DNA of 64,000 nt, taken from contig CAJNYU010000435.1 of NCBI GenBank assembly GCA_905331475.1, positions 124,422 through 188,421 on the forward strand. The letters are read 5' to 3'. Below the pieces are notes generated by a model that was not told the origin of the DNA, searched no databases, and saw only the letters and a program-made list of their open reading frames with translations. Shown here piece by piece: positions 13,801 through 27,600 of the stretch (positions within the stretch are counted from its first letter, which is position 1; each line of letters begins with the position of its first letter). Source of the stretch: Rotaria socialis (lineage: Eukaryota > Rotifera > Eurotatoria > Philodinida > Philodinidae). Both the position numbers and the translations under genes were made by a program.

Positions 13801-16800
13801 CAGACAATAATTCTCTCGAGTATAAAGAAAAGAAAAACGAGAAAATAGAGAAATAGTAACAATTAACTTTGCATTTCCAGTGTGAACTCTCATCTAGTCA
13901 GTTCTCTTTTACTCTTCATGAACAGTGATGTGTTGCATAGAAATACTCGACTTGATCAGATTCAATTGTCTGACGGCAACAAAATAGTTTACTCTGTCTT
14001 CTTCTGCTTCTTCGATCGTTTTTTTGCTTTCTTTTTTTTTTGGTAGGCGAGTTACGCTTTGTACGCAAAGATCATATTATTTCTCGTAATATGCATACTT
14101 GTAAATAGACGCATACTGCAAGACCGAAGATTAGTATTAACTTACTGTACTTGTTTCCGTTGATTATCTTATAAGAAAAAAAAACCAGAGAGAGAGAGAG
14201 AAAGAGGGGAATAGATTTCAATATGTTTCTATGAACAAAGGAAAAAGGTCAAGATGGTGTATTGTATTCATTTTAACCGTCTATTATTATTTATATAATT
14301 ACGGTGAAAAAGTATATCTTTTTCCTTCTCACTACATCTGCCTGCACGCGTAAGTCATATTTCATCAAATCCTCGTTTATCCACATAAATAGACTTCTCT
14401 TTTTCTATTGCATGCCATAAAAGTGATGACAAACAAACGAGCTACTGCTTGCTTGCTTGCTATTCTTTTTCTTCTTTTTTTTCTCTTTTTTTTGCTTCCA
14501 AAAACGATGGAGAGGTAAGCAAGAGCAATATGATAACGACGCCAAGACATCGCTAGCACGTAACACATAACTAATAATTAATTATAACTACTCAAGTTCA
14601 GTTGACTATTTTCAAGCATCTGTCTGCTTTGGTTCGGTTTTTTTTTTGTATGTCAATATTTTCTTCTCTTTTTCTTTTCTCTTTATCGATTAAAAGCGCT
14701 ACTACATTCTATTGTAGGAACATATAAAATAACGATTGTGTAATACAAATACATACAATCTTCTTTAATACTTCGCCATTCTTATTATTCGATACGTCAG
14801 CATGTATGTAACGCTCTACCCTCAAGGCTATATCGAATGATAACTAATTTCTTTGATACTCGAATCATGTCTCTTGAGAGTTACTTGTGTCTGTCTGTCA
14901 ATTGAGTTAAAAGGGCATGCACGTAATGATTACTTGATGACAACTGACTGTTCTTGTTTGAACTATATTGTTCTCTATTGTTTAATTGTATAAATATGTG
15001 TGTGTAGTCGTCTACGATCAAGAAGAAGAAGAAGAAATTTGTTATTGAACTCAGTTAAATCTTTTCATCGTTATTTCAACACGTAAGTGTCTACATCGTT
15101 TATCATCGATGTATACGTGACAGTAAGTGTCAATTGTCTTTCGAGTGTGAAACGATATGTCTTTTGAATAAAAGCGGCAATAGCAACAGCATCATTACAA
15201 TTACTTGTTTGTTGAAATCATAACGGCTGTTTTCTCCCATCCATTATAGTCGTTATTTTCTCGTTTAGTTTTAATCTCAATTCTCGTTCTTATCCATCAT
15301 CGCTGCTCACAATGTGTGTTTGTTGCCTCTCTTTTCTCAATGATTCTGCTCTGTCTAAAAACAATAAGAGAATGTAAAAAGCCAGTAGTTGTAGTATTCT
15401 TTTCATCCTCTTTTTTCTTTTTCTCTGAACACGATGTGCAATATTTAGACAAAATTTTCGTACAAAACTTTATTTCGTTTGATCTTAAAGATTGTAAGTT
15501 GTATTTCAATGAAATAAGGCCATATATATATATATATAAATTGATGTCGGACAAAGATAATTTTATTTCGATATAATAGTAGCGTAGCGATATACTTTTT
15601 CTTCTTATTACGTCTCTTTATTTCGAGAATAATAAAATTAATTTCATATTGAACAACCGAATGAACATAAACTCATGAATTCGGAGAGTAACAATTTGTG
15701 TTCTTCTAAGCGGAAAGAGTGTCACTGGTTTTTATATAGAAAATAACTAAATGAAAACAGTTTGTTTACTGCGGAAGGTTATTATAATTAGCGCTTGCGC
15801 ACGAGCTCGCGAGTGTCATTGACATGAAAAGATCAACAATATCGGCATGCCTGATGTTTGTTGCTCAGTTTGAGAAAGAAAGTTCCTGTAGCTTAGTGAC
15901 TTCTTTCTTATACGTTGTCATGCTGCCATCATCTCCTTTTCTTTTCATCAATGTTGTGTGTATATACAATCAATATTTAATCAACCCATTTATCGTGTCT
16001 ATAAAAAAAAACTTTAAAAAAAGACCGCACATACGAGCAAAAGAACTAAATGTCACGAGAGACACGCCAGCAGTATTACTAATCGAGCTAATCCGTTCAA
16101 TGTGTATGTGATATAATCGAGAAGAATAGGTGCACATATTGCTATCACTGCTTGTATATATATACAAAAACTGCTAGCTAACAATTTGCCGTTCAAACGA
16201 TAACATTGATCGAATATATATGTTTCACCTTGATTTCGATTATGTGCAGGGTTATTTTCTATATTAACTGACATATTGATATATTTTGTTTCTCCTTTCA
16301 TAGATTATTCGCAAGTATAAAAAAAAAAGAAAAAATCTATAATAAAACGAGTCATACATGTTATATTTTTTATATGTAATATAGGAAAGGATAAGGTTGA
16401 AATTCAATATTTGTTCGATGTCTACTAATATTCAAGTTGCAACAGTATGCCTTTTTAACAATAGAAGTTGACTAATCGAGACCAAAAAGCAATAGAATGG
16501 GGAGTGCTCATTCTTCAATATATGTTATGTGAATTATTTCTAGTCACTATAACCTATCGTATACTTCTACTTGATGTCAATTGTTATTCTAAGCATTCAC
16601 GTTGCTCGATGAATATTTTTTAATAGTCTCTTTTTTTTTACTATTAGTTATACACATATGCATATATTATATATATATATATATACGTAAGCATTGATTG
16701 CAGTAAATGAACATAGAGACATAAGAAGAACGAGGTGAGTTCATCGTGTATGTACACTATCACATGATGGACGACATAAAGGTCTAGCGAATTTGTAATT

Positions 16801-17174
16801 GTATACACTCAAGTGTTCGACAAGCGTTAAATACGTATAAGAGAAAGAAAGAGAGCGCAAAGGGCGAGTAGATCTATAAATTATGTTTGTGTTGAAGGAA
16901 AAAAAAAGGAGAGCAGAAAAGTGTGTGTGCGTGAAGTGGCTATTCTTGTGCAGTAATGGCGGCGAAAGAAACGAGAAGGCAACGCGAGAGAGAGAGAGAG
17001 AATGTAAAAGGCAATCATTTGTGTACTGTATATAGATGTATGCGAATCAGGATGAAAAGTCCAGCTGCTGTTTTTTCTTTTTCTTTTTCTTTTTTCCTAT
17101 ATTTTGAGAATTCTATTCTATGATATGTTTATTGATTATTTTAGATGACATCTGTTTTTCTTTAATCCTATATA
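10825..17174. other. Non-coding region between PDS5 and the first ZNF608/609-like gene
   Basis: About 6.3 kb without a supportable gene. It holds many pyrimidine and purine tracts, AT runs (for example near 12391 and 12534), a short GA tract at 14190 and another at 16985. The part nearest 17175 probably carries promoter and 5' untranslated sequence of the downstream gene; the AG at 17143-17144 looks like the acceptor of its last leader exon. Small ORFs on both strands here are composed of simple sequence. Confidence 0.5.
17145..17165 (+). promoter_or_regulatory. Short upstream ORF before first ZNF608/609-like gene
   Basis: ATG at 17145 follows directly after a TTTTAG acceptor-like site and is closed by TAA at 17163-17165, giving six codons (MTSVFL). 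It ends 9 nt before the presumed main ATG at 17175. If the leader exon starts at 17145, ribosomes would meet this ORF first, so it could lower or condition translation of the main protein. The neighbouring paralogue has a comparable seven-codon ORF at 21113. Confidence 0.45.
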
Positions 17175-18987
17175 ATGATGATCAATTCACCACCATTACA
17201 TTCAAATTCTAATAAACGACTTCGTTTTTCATTGCCTCGTACTAAAAATAATGATGATTTATTAATAAGTTCGACATCAGAAAAATTCGAGGATATAAAC
17301 AATAATCACTATCAAGAAGAGAACAATTCTATTGATTGTAATAATACAATAAAACAAGAAATTTCAGTATCAGATAATAATAATAATATTGAAAACGATA
17401 CAACTTTATTGACAACAACAACAACGACAACAACAACAACTGTTGAGTTTAAAGTTAAAACAACAAAAACATCATCGCGTAAACGTAAATCAAATATTAT
17501 TAATGATACAAATAATGACAATATTACTAAAGAACAAGCAATCTCGAAGAAAAAGGTAAGATATAAGAAGACTATTGAAGCGCAAAACAGAGAAAGGAAA
17601 TTCAATCTTTATTTCTCTTTCACATACGCGGCATCCCCCGAGGGATAATGATATCTTGATGTGTGCGTGTGTATGTTGTGCCTATTTACTCTTCTTCATG
17701 AGTATATACACTCTTGCAGCTGCTTTATTTCTTTTTCTTGTCCTGTCCTATGTCGGTCTGCTATTTGTCGTCGTACAAATACGTATCCTAATGAAAGAGA
17801 ATATTTGTGTAAATCTGTCAATTGATTCATTTAAGTATTCTTATTAACTTTTATTTTTTATTTTGAAGAAAAATAAACGTATGAAAAAGTCCGACGATGA
17901 ATTATTTAATAATAGCAACAAAAAATCAAAATCAAAATCAAAAACTACGGACCAAGCATCATCTACTGATGAATCCTCATTTGGTTCGTGTGAGCCAGGT
18001 ACAAATGTTGTTTTACAAGGAATTGTTTGGAATGAAACTGATAAAGGTAAATAACAAAATCTTTAAATTGCATTTTTTTTATCATATATATATGTATATA
18101 TATATATAATTTAATTAGGTGTGCTTGTAGTCAATATTACTTGGCGAGGTAAATGACAATCATCGATATTAATTATTGCTTATACGTATGTTTTTTTTTC
18201 TTTTTCAGGTAAAACATACGTAGGCGCATTAATGAATACAACCGAACAAAATTGGGCTCCACCTCGGTATGTTAACGTTTGATTGTGAAAATGAGATAAA
18301 AGAAAGAGAATATATGAAATTCATTTTAGATATAAATCTGATGTTCGTCCGATAAAGCAAAATCCTAATCGTGATCATCAATTACCGTCAACGTACGAAT
18401 CAAGTGAACGTATATTACGCAATGGTAAACGACGAGGTTCAGCTACAACAGTAATCGGTAATGCAACAACGAAAATGAATTCATTTAAAATGCCTGATGT
18501 TCCTCCAACTAAAACTGATAATCAAATAAAAATAGATGTAACAGAAGATGAAATTAATTCTATATCGGACGATAAATCTCACGTGAAAAATCTACCTAAT
18601 CCTGACGACGAAGTAGCTGATAGTTATTCTTCAAGTCGAAGCATAAGTCCAACGACTAGTGGCACAAGTACAACATCATCAAGTCCATTACTATCAAATA
18701 ACATTGAAAATCAATCAGCATCGTTACCGATGGATTTATCGAATTCAAAAATAAATGTTAATATTGAACAAAATACATCGAACTCAATGGTGGTGCAACC
18801 ATATCATTTCAGTAACGATATGTTATTTCCCTTGTCAACAACATCGGACTATTTTTCTTCATTAGAAAATTCGACAAATCCATTAGGTTTACCTTCGTTT
18901 AATAAATTATCTCCAACAACATCATCGCCTTCATCTTATCATTCAATTCCAGCACAAATCTATTTAAATTCATCATCGACATTATGA
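17175..18987 (+). CDS. ZNF608/ZNF609 (scribbler/brakeless) family protein, copy 1, no C2H2 finger
   Basis: Five exons, 17175-17555, 17869-18046, 18119-18148, 18209-18266, 18330-18987, coding 434 aa. The diagnostic block runs from [17 protein letters not shown] through [15 protein letters not shown] to NWAPPRYKSD, which matches the conserved block of vertebrate ZNF608/609 and Drosophila scribbler. Those are nuclear transcription regulators or corepressors. This block is coded by four exons, one of only 30 nt (18119-18148). The N-terminus is Asn/Thr-rich with a poly-Thr run and a basic, NLS-like stretch (SSRKRKS, then lysine-rich). The C-terminal 200 residues are Ser/Thr/Pro-rich and contain PMDLS, a CtBP-binding-like PxDLS motif. 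There is no zinc finger, unlike copy 2. The start at 17175 (ATGATG) is the first in-frame ATG after the leader acceptor. Confidence 0.8.
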
Positions 18988-19913
18988 CAACATTAGGTTG
19001 TAATTTATATTTGTTCAGATACTCATTTAGTTCTCTTTTTGTGTCTGTATAACATGTATGACAAGGTGCTCTGATGTCTAGTAAAAAGAATTGGGTCTTT
19101 TCTTTCTTTTCGTTTCGTTTCGTTTCGTTTCTGTTCTGTTCTTTTCTTCTTTTTTGTTTATTTGTTATTCCTCTTATTGCTTTTGTATATAATCTTTCAT
19201 TCAGTTTATATATTCTAGTCGAATGTTGGATATTCCCAAAGAGACATATAACTCTCGTGTAAATTCTCTTCTTTTTTTCCTCGTTCTTTCTCTCGTTTAC
19301 TATTACTATTAATGTATCCTCATCATCATCATCAGACAAACAATGAGAAAACCAGAAAAGAAATATTTATATAATGACAATAAAGAATGTGTATCGATTT
19401 CAGTTTTGTCACTTGATCTATGTCGTTTTTTTCAAAATGATAATGACCAAACAAGAAAAGATTAATAATGATTTATGTTTGGTCTTTTTGTGTTTACATC
19501 GAAATTTTTTTGATGTCATCATTATTAATTCAAGTGGATATAATTCGCTTTCCTTTATGTATTCCATCAAGCAAGTCAAGTCAATTGTATTATTCAGTCT
19601 CTTTAGTCGACGAGGTGATGCATGTCTATTTCGTCATCGCCGTTTCCTGTCGTTATGAAATTTCCGTTTTCATTTCGATTATAATTAATGTTTTTCTTTC
19701 TTTTATGTCACATTGAATAGTGACAAACAAAATATGTGCATAAAATACAATTATGGTTTCTTTTATAAGCGCAATCAAAACTGAAGTTCACATTTTTTCT
19801 AAAAAAATAATAAAAGGTTATATAAATAGAATATACTATCACTTCGTTTCTTTTCTTATGTACACAAAACAAGAAAAATATTAAGATTCAAAAACATCAT
19901 TATTGGCATATGG

Positions 19914-19941
<28 letters not shown>
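19914..19941. repeat. AG dinucleotide microsatellite
   Basis: Uninterrupted AG run of 28 bp in the spacer between the two ZNF608/609-like genes. Confidence 0.9.
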
Positions 19942-19946
<5 letters not shown>

Positions 19947-21019
19947 GTCGCCGGTACGATTAATAGACATATTGACATAGTGCATCGATCTAGACAAAGA
20001 CAAAATCGGAAATAGAATTAGATTCAATTCTTTTCTTCTCTTTTTTTTGCTCTTGATATTTTATCATTGAAACAAGAGAAATCGAGATGTCGATTGAAAA
20101 ACAAGGTTTCTTTCAATAGATTCCAAGGATCTCTTCAAAAAAAGAAATATAATTGAGAGACACAAGAAAAGAATTCTAAAGTGTGAGTCTGATTATAAGT
20201 ATATATATTCATATCTATCTATATAAATAAAGATTACTCTTTCCCAGTATGGTGACGAATTTGTCAACATAATCCGTAACGGCTTGTTGACAAGAGCGAT
20301 AGTGACATGGAAATGAATGGATGAGAAACTAGAGAAAAGCGAGAGTAATAGCATTTGTATGCCAGCCACGAATCCGCTTGCATGCTGGTAAAGACTATAG
20401 AAGAAAATAAAAGCGAACGAGTAAAGAACGTGTGTCCGCCCAAAACTCTTGCAACAACATATAACGACATACACACACACACACAACATAGGCATTAGGA
20501 AAGGAGAGTGAGAACCTACACTTTTCTTCTTTTTTTCTTCTTCTCCTTTCCCTTTCTTTCTTCCGACGGGACCAAACGAACGATAGGAAGAAAGGAGGAG
20601 AATAATATCTTTTCTGCATCGGCACATTCACTTCTCTCTGGAGACGAAAAAGAAAACGAGAAAAAAAAAGCGATACGGTAATCATCACTCTCCGAAAGCA
20701 AATGCACACTCTAAAGAGAATATATATATATATATATATGTGTGTGTAGAACGACAAAGGGTCTTTTCTTCTTTTTTTCTTTTTCTCGTCATGTTAATAT
20801 TTTCTTTGTTCTTCACAAATGTGAAATAGACTGACCCGTCGAGAGGAAAAAAACAGAAAGAAAAAAAGGGAAGGGAATAAATCGTAGCAGCAGTAACAGC
20901 AGTAGTAGTAGTAGCAGCAATAGTAATACGCATATGACTTTCTTCTTCTAATCCAGACCCGTCCTTAATTGTCAATACGTGTGTTATTTTTTTTTATTCA
21001 TATGTGCATTTATTATTGT

Positions 21020-21050
<31 letters not shown>

Positions 21051-21051
21051 C
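21020..21051. repeat. TTTC tetranucleotide tract acting as polypyrimidine tract
   Basis: About eight CTTT units run directly into a CTAG acceptor at 21051-21054, so this microsatellite probably doubles as the polypyrimidine tract of a leader intron of ZNF608/609-like copy 2. Confidence 0.7.
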
Positions 21052-21112
21052 TAGGAATACCTTATATACATACTCAGACATAAATATCAAAACCAAATAA
21101 GGTAACAACAAC

Positions 21113-21136
21113 ATGAGGTGGCTTGTCAAACGATGA
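21113..21136 (+). promoter_or_regulatory. Upstream ORF overlapping the start codon of copy 2
   Basis: ATG at 21113 opens a seven-codon ORF (MRWLVKR) closed by TGA at 21134-21136. The stop overlaps the main ATG at 21133-21135 in the arrangement ATGA. An in-frame TAA at 21103-21105 rules out an upstream start in the main frame within this exon. Overlaps of this kind are known to support termination-reinitiation, so translation of the main ORF may depend on it. This is inference from sequence alone. Confidence 0.5.
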
Positions 21137-24100
21137 ATCTTTTAATTGAGCAACGTCCAACAGCAATAACGTCGAATATACAACAGCAACTATCTAATCA
21201 AAATGTTGTGAATAATAGCTTATCATCAACACCGCTCATACTTAAAATCAAGCGGCAGACAACTAAACAGCAATCTAATCATACTAGTTCAACTGCATTA
21301 TCAATGGCTAACGATGATAACAATAATAATGATAACTCTCGTTTAACAACACATAATCAACGTTTAAAACGTCCTAGTACTAATCAAACAATACGTCGAC
21401 CGTCATCACCTGCGTTTAATGGTAAACAACAATCAACAAAACGTTCTGTAACAATTGATAATAATAATAATGATTTAAATCCAAATATCGATGACATGTC
21501 ATCGAAAAAGCGTTTTAAACAAGATGATTTAAACGTAAGTTGTAAAAAAAGAAAGAATCGTTTTTCATCATTATCAACGATGAAATCAAATACATTAAAG
21601 GCATATGAAAACAAAAGGAGCTTTTTTTCTGTTTCGTTTTTTTAAGCAATCATCAACAACTAAAGTGGATGCTAGTGTTGAAACAGTCTCTATTGGTCTA
21701 GCTACTGAACCTGATCAACTTGGTCCCTGTGAGCCCGTACGCCTTTCTGTCTGCTAAATCTCATTTTCTTGATAATATTCTATTCTTTTCTTTTTAGGGT
21801 ACTAGCGTTATTCTAGAAGGCATCGTTTGGAATGAAACTGACAATGGTAAGCAATCATAATAGCTGGTAGATCATCATCAGCATAATAAAAATAATAATA
21901 ATCATAATCGTACACATGAATGTGTGCGCATTGCAACATCGGTCATAAATAATCAACCTAAACAGATGCTCCTACTGTGTTTTTATATATTTATGTGTGT
22001 GCGCTTTATTGATGACAAGGATGAAAGAGAACGAATGAAGTTTTTTTTCCTCTTTTTTTCTTGCATGCAAGTGTTTCCCCGCTCTCTGTCATATGGCATG
22101 TTGTCACAGAACAACGCAAGACATGCCGTATTCTTTCCTCAATGAATAAGTGTGCGTGTGCGTGCAATCTTATCATCATGTCTTTTGATGATGGATGGAA
22201 GCTTTTTTCCTCTCGTCAAGATATTCTATAGCCATCGGCAAATTTCTATTTTCCGGCTCAGCTAATAGTTGTATATATATACATACATTCACATATATAT
22301 ATAAGATACAAAATCAATTAATCATAAATATTGATACGCATCAATTGTTTATGATAAGCAAAACCTCTCTGTTTTCAATAGATTAATTTCACCTATCTCA
22401 CCTGTATGTAAAGTATAGGTTGTTGTTTCAAGGATTGACCTTGTCAGTAGAATAAGAAAAAGTCTCTTGCTAATGAATTTTAAGTTTTCGTAAATATTTT
22501 TCTTTTTGTCTAGGTGTACTCGTTGTTAATGTAACTTGGCGAGGGAAAACTTATGTGGGCACATTATTAGATTCAACAAAACAAGATTGGGCTTGTCCTA
22601 GGTAGAAGAAAACAAAATTATGCTAATTCATGTTCTTATTGTTACTATTTTCAAATAGATTAACATGTGAATCACCGACTAGCGATTATGACGTTCGTAA
22701 TTGTAGTAAAAGTAGTCGTGCAAAACGTGCTACTGCCGGTGGAACTACTCGATGTTCATATTACCAAACACCCTCAAACTATCAACATGTGTCATCCAAT
22801 ATACATATCTCAGGATCTGAAGATCGAAAACTTCGAAACAATATTAAATCTCGGCAATCAAAACGAATAAATCTAAATACTATTGATGAATTATCAACAA
22901 ATAATTCATCACCATTAACATCACCGTATCCAACAAATACCACATTTTTTCCATCAACAAATCAAGAACAACAATTAATATCATGTCCGGAATCCCAATG
23001 TCATAAACAATTTGTTTCAGATATTGCCTTGCAATATCATTTAAGTAATGGACATAAAAAAGTCGATTCAAATTCGACGGTAACAACGACACTTCAACAA
23101 GCTAGTACACGTGATGAAGAAGATGTTGCACATATTCTTGCTAATGTAGCTGATTATGTTCGACGACCGTCACCGCCACATTCATCACATGAAAATCAAC
23201 GTCAAACAATGTTAACGTGGCCATGTCCACAAATTTCTTCAAATCTTGTTCGATCATCACCATTAAATAATAATGAACAAATATCAATGCAACTATCAAC
23301 AAATCCAACTAGGTTTGTGTGCTTGTAATAGAGAGAAGAAAAAAATAATAATAATTCCATCACGCACTAAGGAAATCCGAGATCCTAACCTAATGAAAAC
23401 GGCAAAGTACTCATCTATCAAAATAGAACCTAATAAGAAATACTAAACCCTTTCAAAAATAGAGAACATTGCTGCAGGGTTCGTGACTCTTGATAGTTTG
23501 AAACAAAAAAGACCAGATTAGAATGAAGTAAAATGTAAATAAACATTAACAATCATTGCACATTAAAACGATTGCTTCTCGCAGGGACCGAGTCATCGTT
23601 TTTATCAACTCGTATTGTATTCTTAAAAGCAAAAACAAAAATTTTTCTTTTTTTTATAAAAGATCCTACTTTTCCGAGAAACAAACGGATTTCTGGAATA
23701 ATTTTCTTTCCGGCATCTACTTCTTGGTGTCGTTCAATTATAATAAAAAAAACATTTCCAAAAATTCCTAATTTTCTCTATTAGTACACAATATAATTAA
23801 TTTTCATGTTCTGTTTAGAAGTATACTCAACAATAATGAAACAAATTCAGATAACGATGAAAGCAAATCTACAGTTAAATCAACTGATCACATTCTATTA
23901 CATATTAAAAATGAACCATCGATTTCTCCTTCGTCGTGGACAAATTCCAAAGTTGATCAAACTCAGCATAATGATAATCAAAAACCTGTAAAAATTCCTA
24001 CGCCATCATCGCCACCATCAACAACATTTGTTCCAATTAATATAACTCCGACTATTCAATCTCTCCCAACTTCATCATCACCGGCTTATTCTGATATATC

Positions 24101-24634
24101 CGATGAAGATCCAACAGCCATCACAAATGAAAACGAACAAAATTCATCATCGACCATTAATCTATTGGCGACGACGAAAGTAAAATTCGATGAAAACGAA
24201 CAATCATTAATTCCTAATCCAACATGGACACCGCAAATGCTTCTACAACAATACGGGTCTTATATACAACAACAACCAAACTTTATTGATAAAGAATTAA
24301 CATCCAATCAGTATGTAAAGCAAACATTTTGTTTTTCTAATCTAATTCTTTTGTTCTGTTCTCTACATCTAGTTTGAACAGTAAACCCAACCCAAATGGT
24401 ACCAGTGATTCAACTGTAAAAAATATTCTTGATTCACGTCGTTTATCAACAACAAAATCTTCGTCTTTATCTCCTTCATCGTCAACAATTATAACAAATG
24501 ACTATCAAAAAAATTTGTTTCATTATCATACGAATGGAATAACTAATGATTCAAAATTATCAACATCAACTATAGTTAATTCTTTAACATCACCTAATGA
24601 AAATTTACTAAATTTAACAACATCAAATTCATGA
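21133..24634 (+). CDS. ZNF608/ZNF609 (scribbler/brakeless) family protein, copy 2, with C2H2 finger
   Basis: Seven exons, 21133-21534, 21647-21736, 21798-21846, 22514-22601, 22659-23312, 23819-24310, 24373-24634, coding 678 aa. The family block reads [36 protein letters not shown], then [18 protein letters not shown], closer to vertebrate ZNF608/609 than copy 1. A single C2H2 finger follows, with CPESQC and HLSNGH giving a C-x4-C-x12-H-x4-H spacing (about 22984-23055); one such finger is typical of the family. The rest is Ser/Thr/Pro/Asn-rich, with basic NLS-like segments (KRAT, KSRQSKR). Two intron positions, after the NETDxG glycine (phase 1) and within the xPR arginine (phase 2), are shared with copy 1, supporting tandem duplication. 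Expected role: nuclear transcription regulator. Confidence 0.85.
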
Positions 24635-27600
24635 GATTATACATCTGCATCCTCAATACATCCGGCTCGGTGATGATATGAATTTCTATATTTTTTTGCC
24701 TTCGTTTCTACAATAGATTGATGAAAGAAAACAAGACTCTCAACGATCAATTACTTTATATGTACAGCGATTATTCTTTTCCTTCTTTTTTCTTTTTTTT
24801 TTGTATGTTCTATTAGCACAAAAAGAAACAAAACAAATAGGTGCAGTTTTTTGCACCATCAGTCTTTCACATTAATTTCTTTGTGCGTGTTGTAGCTCGC
24901 TTTTTTTCTTTTCTCTTTTGTTTTTTCGTGTGTCTACGTTGTTCAATGAGATGAAATGGCGATATGACAAAACAAGAAGATGACAACGCATGAAATAGCA
25001 TGCGTATCATTTCTATATCATCACTAGAAAACAATAGAAGATTCCATATTGATTTGTAATTATCATTTATCTAGATAAGTCTACCGTAAAAGAACGAGAT
25101 CGACTATTTTTTATGGCATTCAATAGCAAAATGAATGAGAAAAAATGTAGCTATTGATTTTTGTATAGAAAAACAATCAAATAAAAAACAGTTTTAAACG
25201 ATTCAATTAGTTCTAGTAATTGATGATTAGCGTTTGTTAGCCTTTTTCTTTCTATTTAAGATCAAGAGGAAGAGCTGTTCCACAAAAAAAAAAGAAAAAT
25301 ACGTCTTGAATGATTAAGCATATTTGCATTTTTATTATTCACATCAATCGTGATTAGCATAGCGTACTTCGAAAGAGTTTATGAAAATATTTCTTTCACG
25401 AAAATAATGCTGGGATTTAAAATAGTAGAAATGAGAAATCTTTTATTTCATTAAATAAACTTGACGAGTTTTAAAAGATAAAGATTATGTAAATTAATTT
25501 TTTCTATAACAAAATCTATACTAAATATGGCATAAAGTAGTTAAAATCACAAAATCTTGTTTATCTGTTTTATTTTTACGATTTAATGAATACAAAACCT
25601 AATCGGTAAAAGTACGATCACGCATTTCTAGATCTATGTAAACACATATAACGTATCCTTTGACTACTTTTTCATCAGATTGGTTAATTTCTGTCTAAGA
25701 TAAATTTTGTTTTTCATTAATATTTCAATAAGCTTTCTATCAGGAGGAGAACGAAAGAATTTCCAGGTCATCTATCTTCAAACTAGAAATTAAGGTGTTT
25801 GCCTGCAGGCAAATCTTGGCGCATATTCACTTGCGTGCGCATTGTTTTATCATGAATGAAAATCCGTCATCTGTATTAATCACATTTGCTTTCCGTTTCT
25901 AAAAGAAAAGGAAACACATTTTTGGACCGAAATGATGTCACGTAACTAATGATCGGTTTAAGATTTACCTTTATTGTCACTCAAGCGATGTAATATAATA
26001 TTATTGAAAAGAAAAAAAAAATTTCACCGCCCAACACAACTAATACTAAATATGATTACTAACTTTAATCAAGGTCATCGAGTGATCTATGAAAGTTATA
26101 GTATGAATAATTTTTGTTGTAAGGTTATGGCAGAGAACTGTCTAATAATGTGCATCGATAATAATCTCGTGTGTATCGATTCTTCTTCTCTCACTCGTCG
26201 AATGATTGATTAAGGTCTTCTATCTCAACATACGTGCTCAATCAGAGGTATAATCAAATCAGACGAAATCATGCCGATAATTTTTCTTTGTCTCAACAAA
26301 TATATATATATATATGATTTATTAATAGATGGCATTGATTTGTCTTCTATGGTAAAGATGTACTCGATATAATTATTCATGGATTATTTGAGTACCGCAG
26401 CTGTTGATATTTGTGAAACAACATGATTTAGCGCATTAGTTTGCTACGATGTTATTCGCAGGAATCACTTTAAAGGATTCATTGTTGTCGAATTAGCGAA
26501 TGATCGATGTTTTACGTTTGAAAAACAAATAACACAAAAATGATAAAATATACAGCAGGCAGCGATCATTTTTTACAACAAACTTTATCTTCATAACAAT
26601 ATCTTGATTATGTTGTAATGCTAATACTTTTTAAAAATTTTTGTCTGCGTTTTATATATACGTATACAATACATGACGCAAGTTAGTCAAATGTGTGAAG
26701 AATAACATCGTTAGATTTTTGACACGTACATACTCATACGCAGTAGAAGATATCTTTTATCATATCGGTATTACGCAATATAACAAACATTCTCTATGAC
26801 TTATTTTTGATTAATAGTCGCTGTATTTTTCGAATTTCGTCTACGAGGGATCAGATATGAAAAAAAAATAATTAGGTCACTATATCCAAAAAATGCAAAC
26901 TGAAATTTTCGCTACTATTAATTATGTATGACTACGAGCACATACTGAACTAGCTCGATAGGTCGTAAGTAAGTGAAGAAAAATGAATAATTTTCTTTCT
27001 TAATACTTAGCGGAAAGAGAAACTTATTCCAGATATGTCATTATCGTGATTTAAAACAAAGATATGGAATAGTAATCATGCCATAGAAGTATGAGTTACG
27101 ACAGCTTCTGAGGAAATAATCTGTCTGAAAATTATTTTCAACGGATTGAAACAAAATTAAAGAGATGATACTTTTGATGTTCAGTAAAAATTACATCTAG
27201 GTGAATAATTATACTGAAAACAGATCTATTCGTTACATTTATGTAAAAACAAAATATATAAAGAAAATTGGAAAATTTGTGTACGTGAGAGAAAAATTTA
27301 CATTGAACAAATTATACTTATTTTTTAAATAATTTCAAAGTAAATATATTCTCTACCAAGGCTATTTGATAAAGAGCAAAGCTCTTACCATGAAGAAAGT
27401 TTTATCAAGAAAGGCAAACTAAATATTTAACTTCAATTAAAATTTTGTATCTCTATGAGAAAGATAGATCGATTTCTATGAGAAAAAAAAACAAACGAAG
27501 CCAAATCTGGCGCATATTGATTATTACAAATAGAAGCAGACTAATAGTATATTTAGAAAAAACGAAGAATAAATATTTGAGAAAAGTATCCGTTTCAAAC

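Larger units (their letters stand above)
18988..21112. other. Spacer and leader between the ZNF608/609-like copies
   Basis: No gene is supported. It contains 3' untranslated sequence of copy 1, a 28-bp AG repeat at 19914-19941, purine- and pyrimidine-rich stretches, and a TTTC tetranucleotide tract at about 21020-21051 that runs into a CTAG acceptor at 21051-21054. That acceptor probably starts the leader exon of copy 2. The minus-strand ORFs in 20193-20975 read through low-complexity sequence and show no domain. Confidence 0.5.

Noticed and set aside
20193-20975. Overlapping minus-strand ORFs of up to 144 codons
   Set aside because: Antisense reading of purine/pyrimidine tracts between the two ZNF608/609-like genes, with no consistent frame, domain or splice signals.
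25798-25813. Perfect 16-bp palindrome TTTGCCTGCAGGCAAA
   Set aside because: Isolated, with no second copy or nearby gene to suggest a function. It could be a binding site but nothing supports one.
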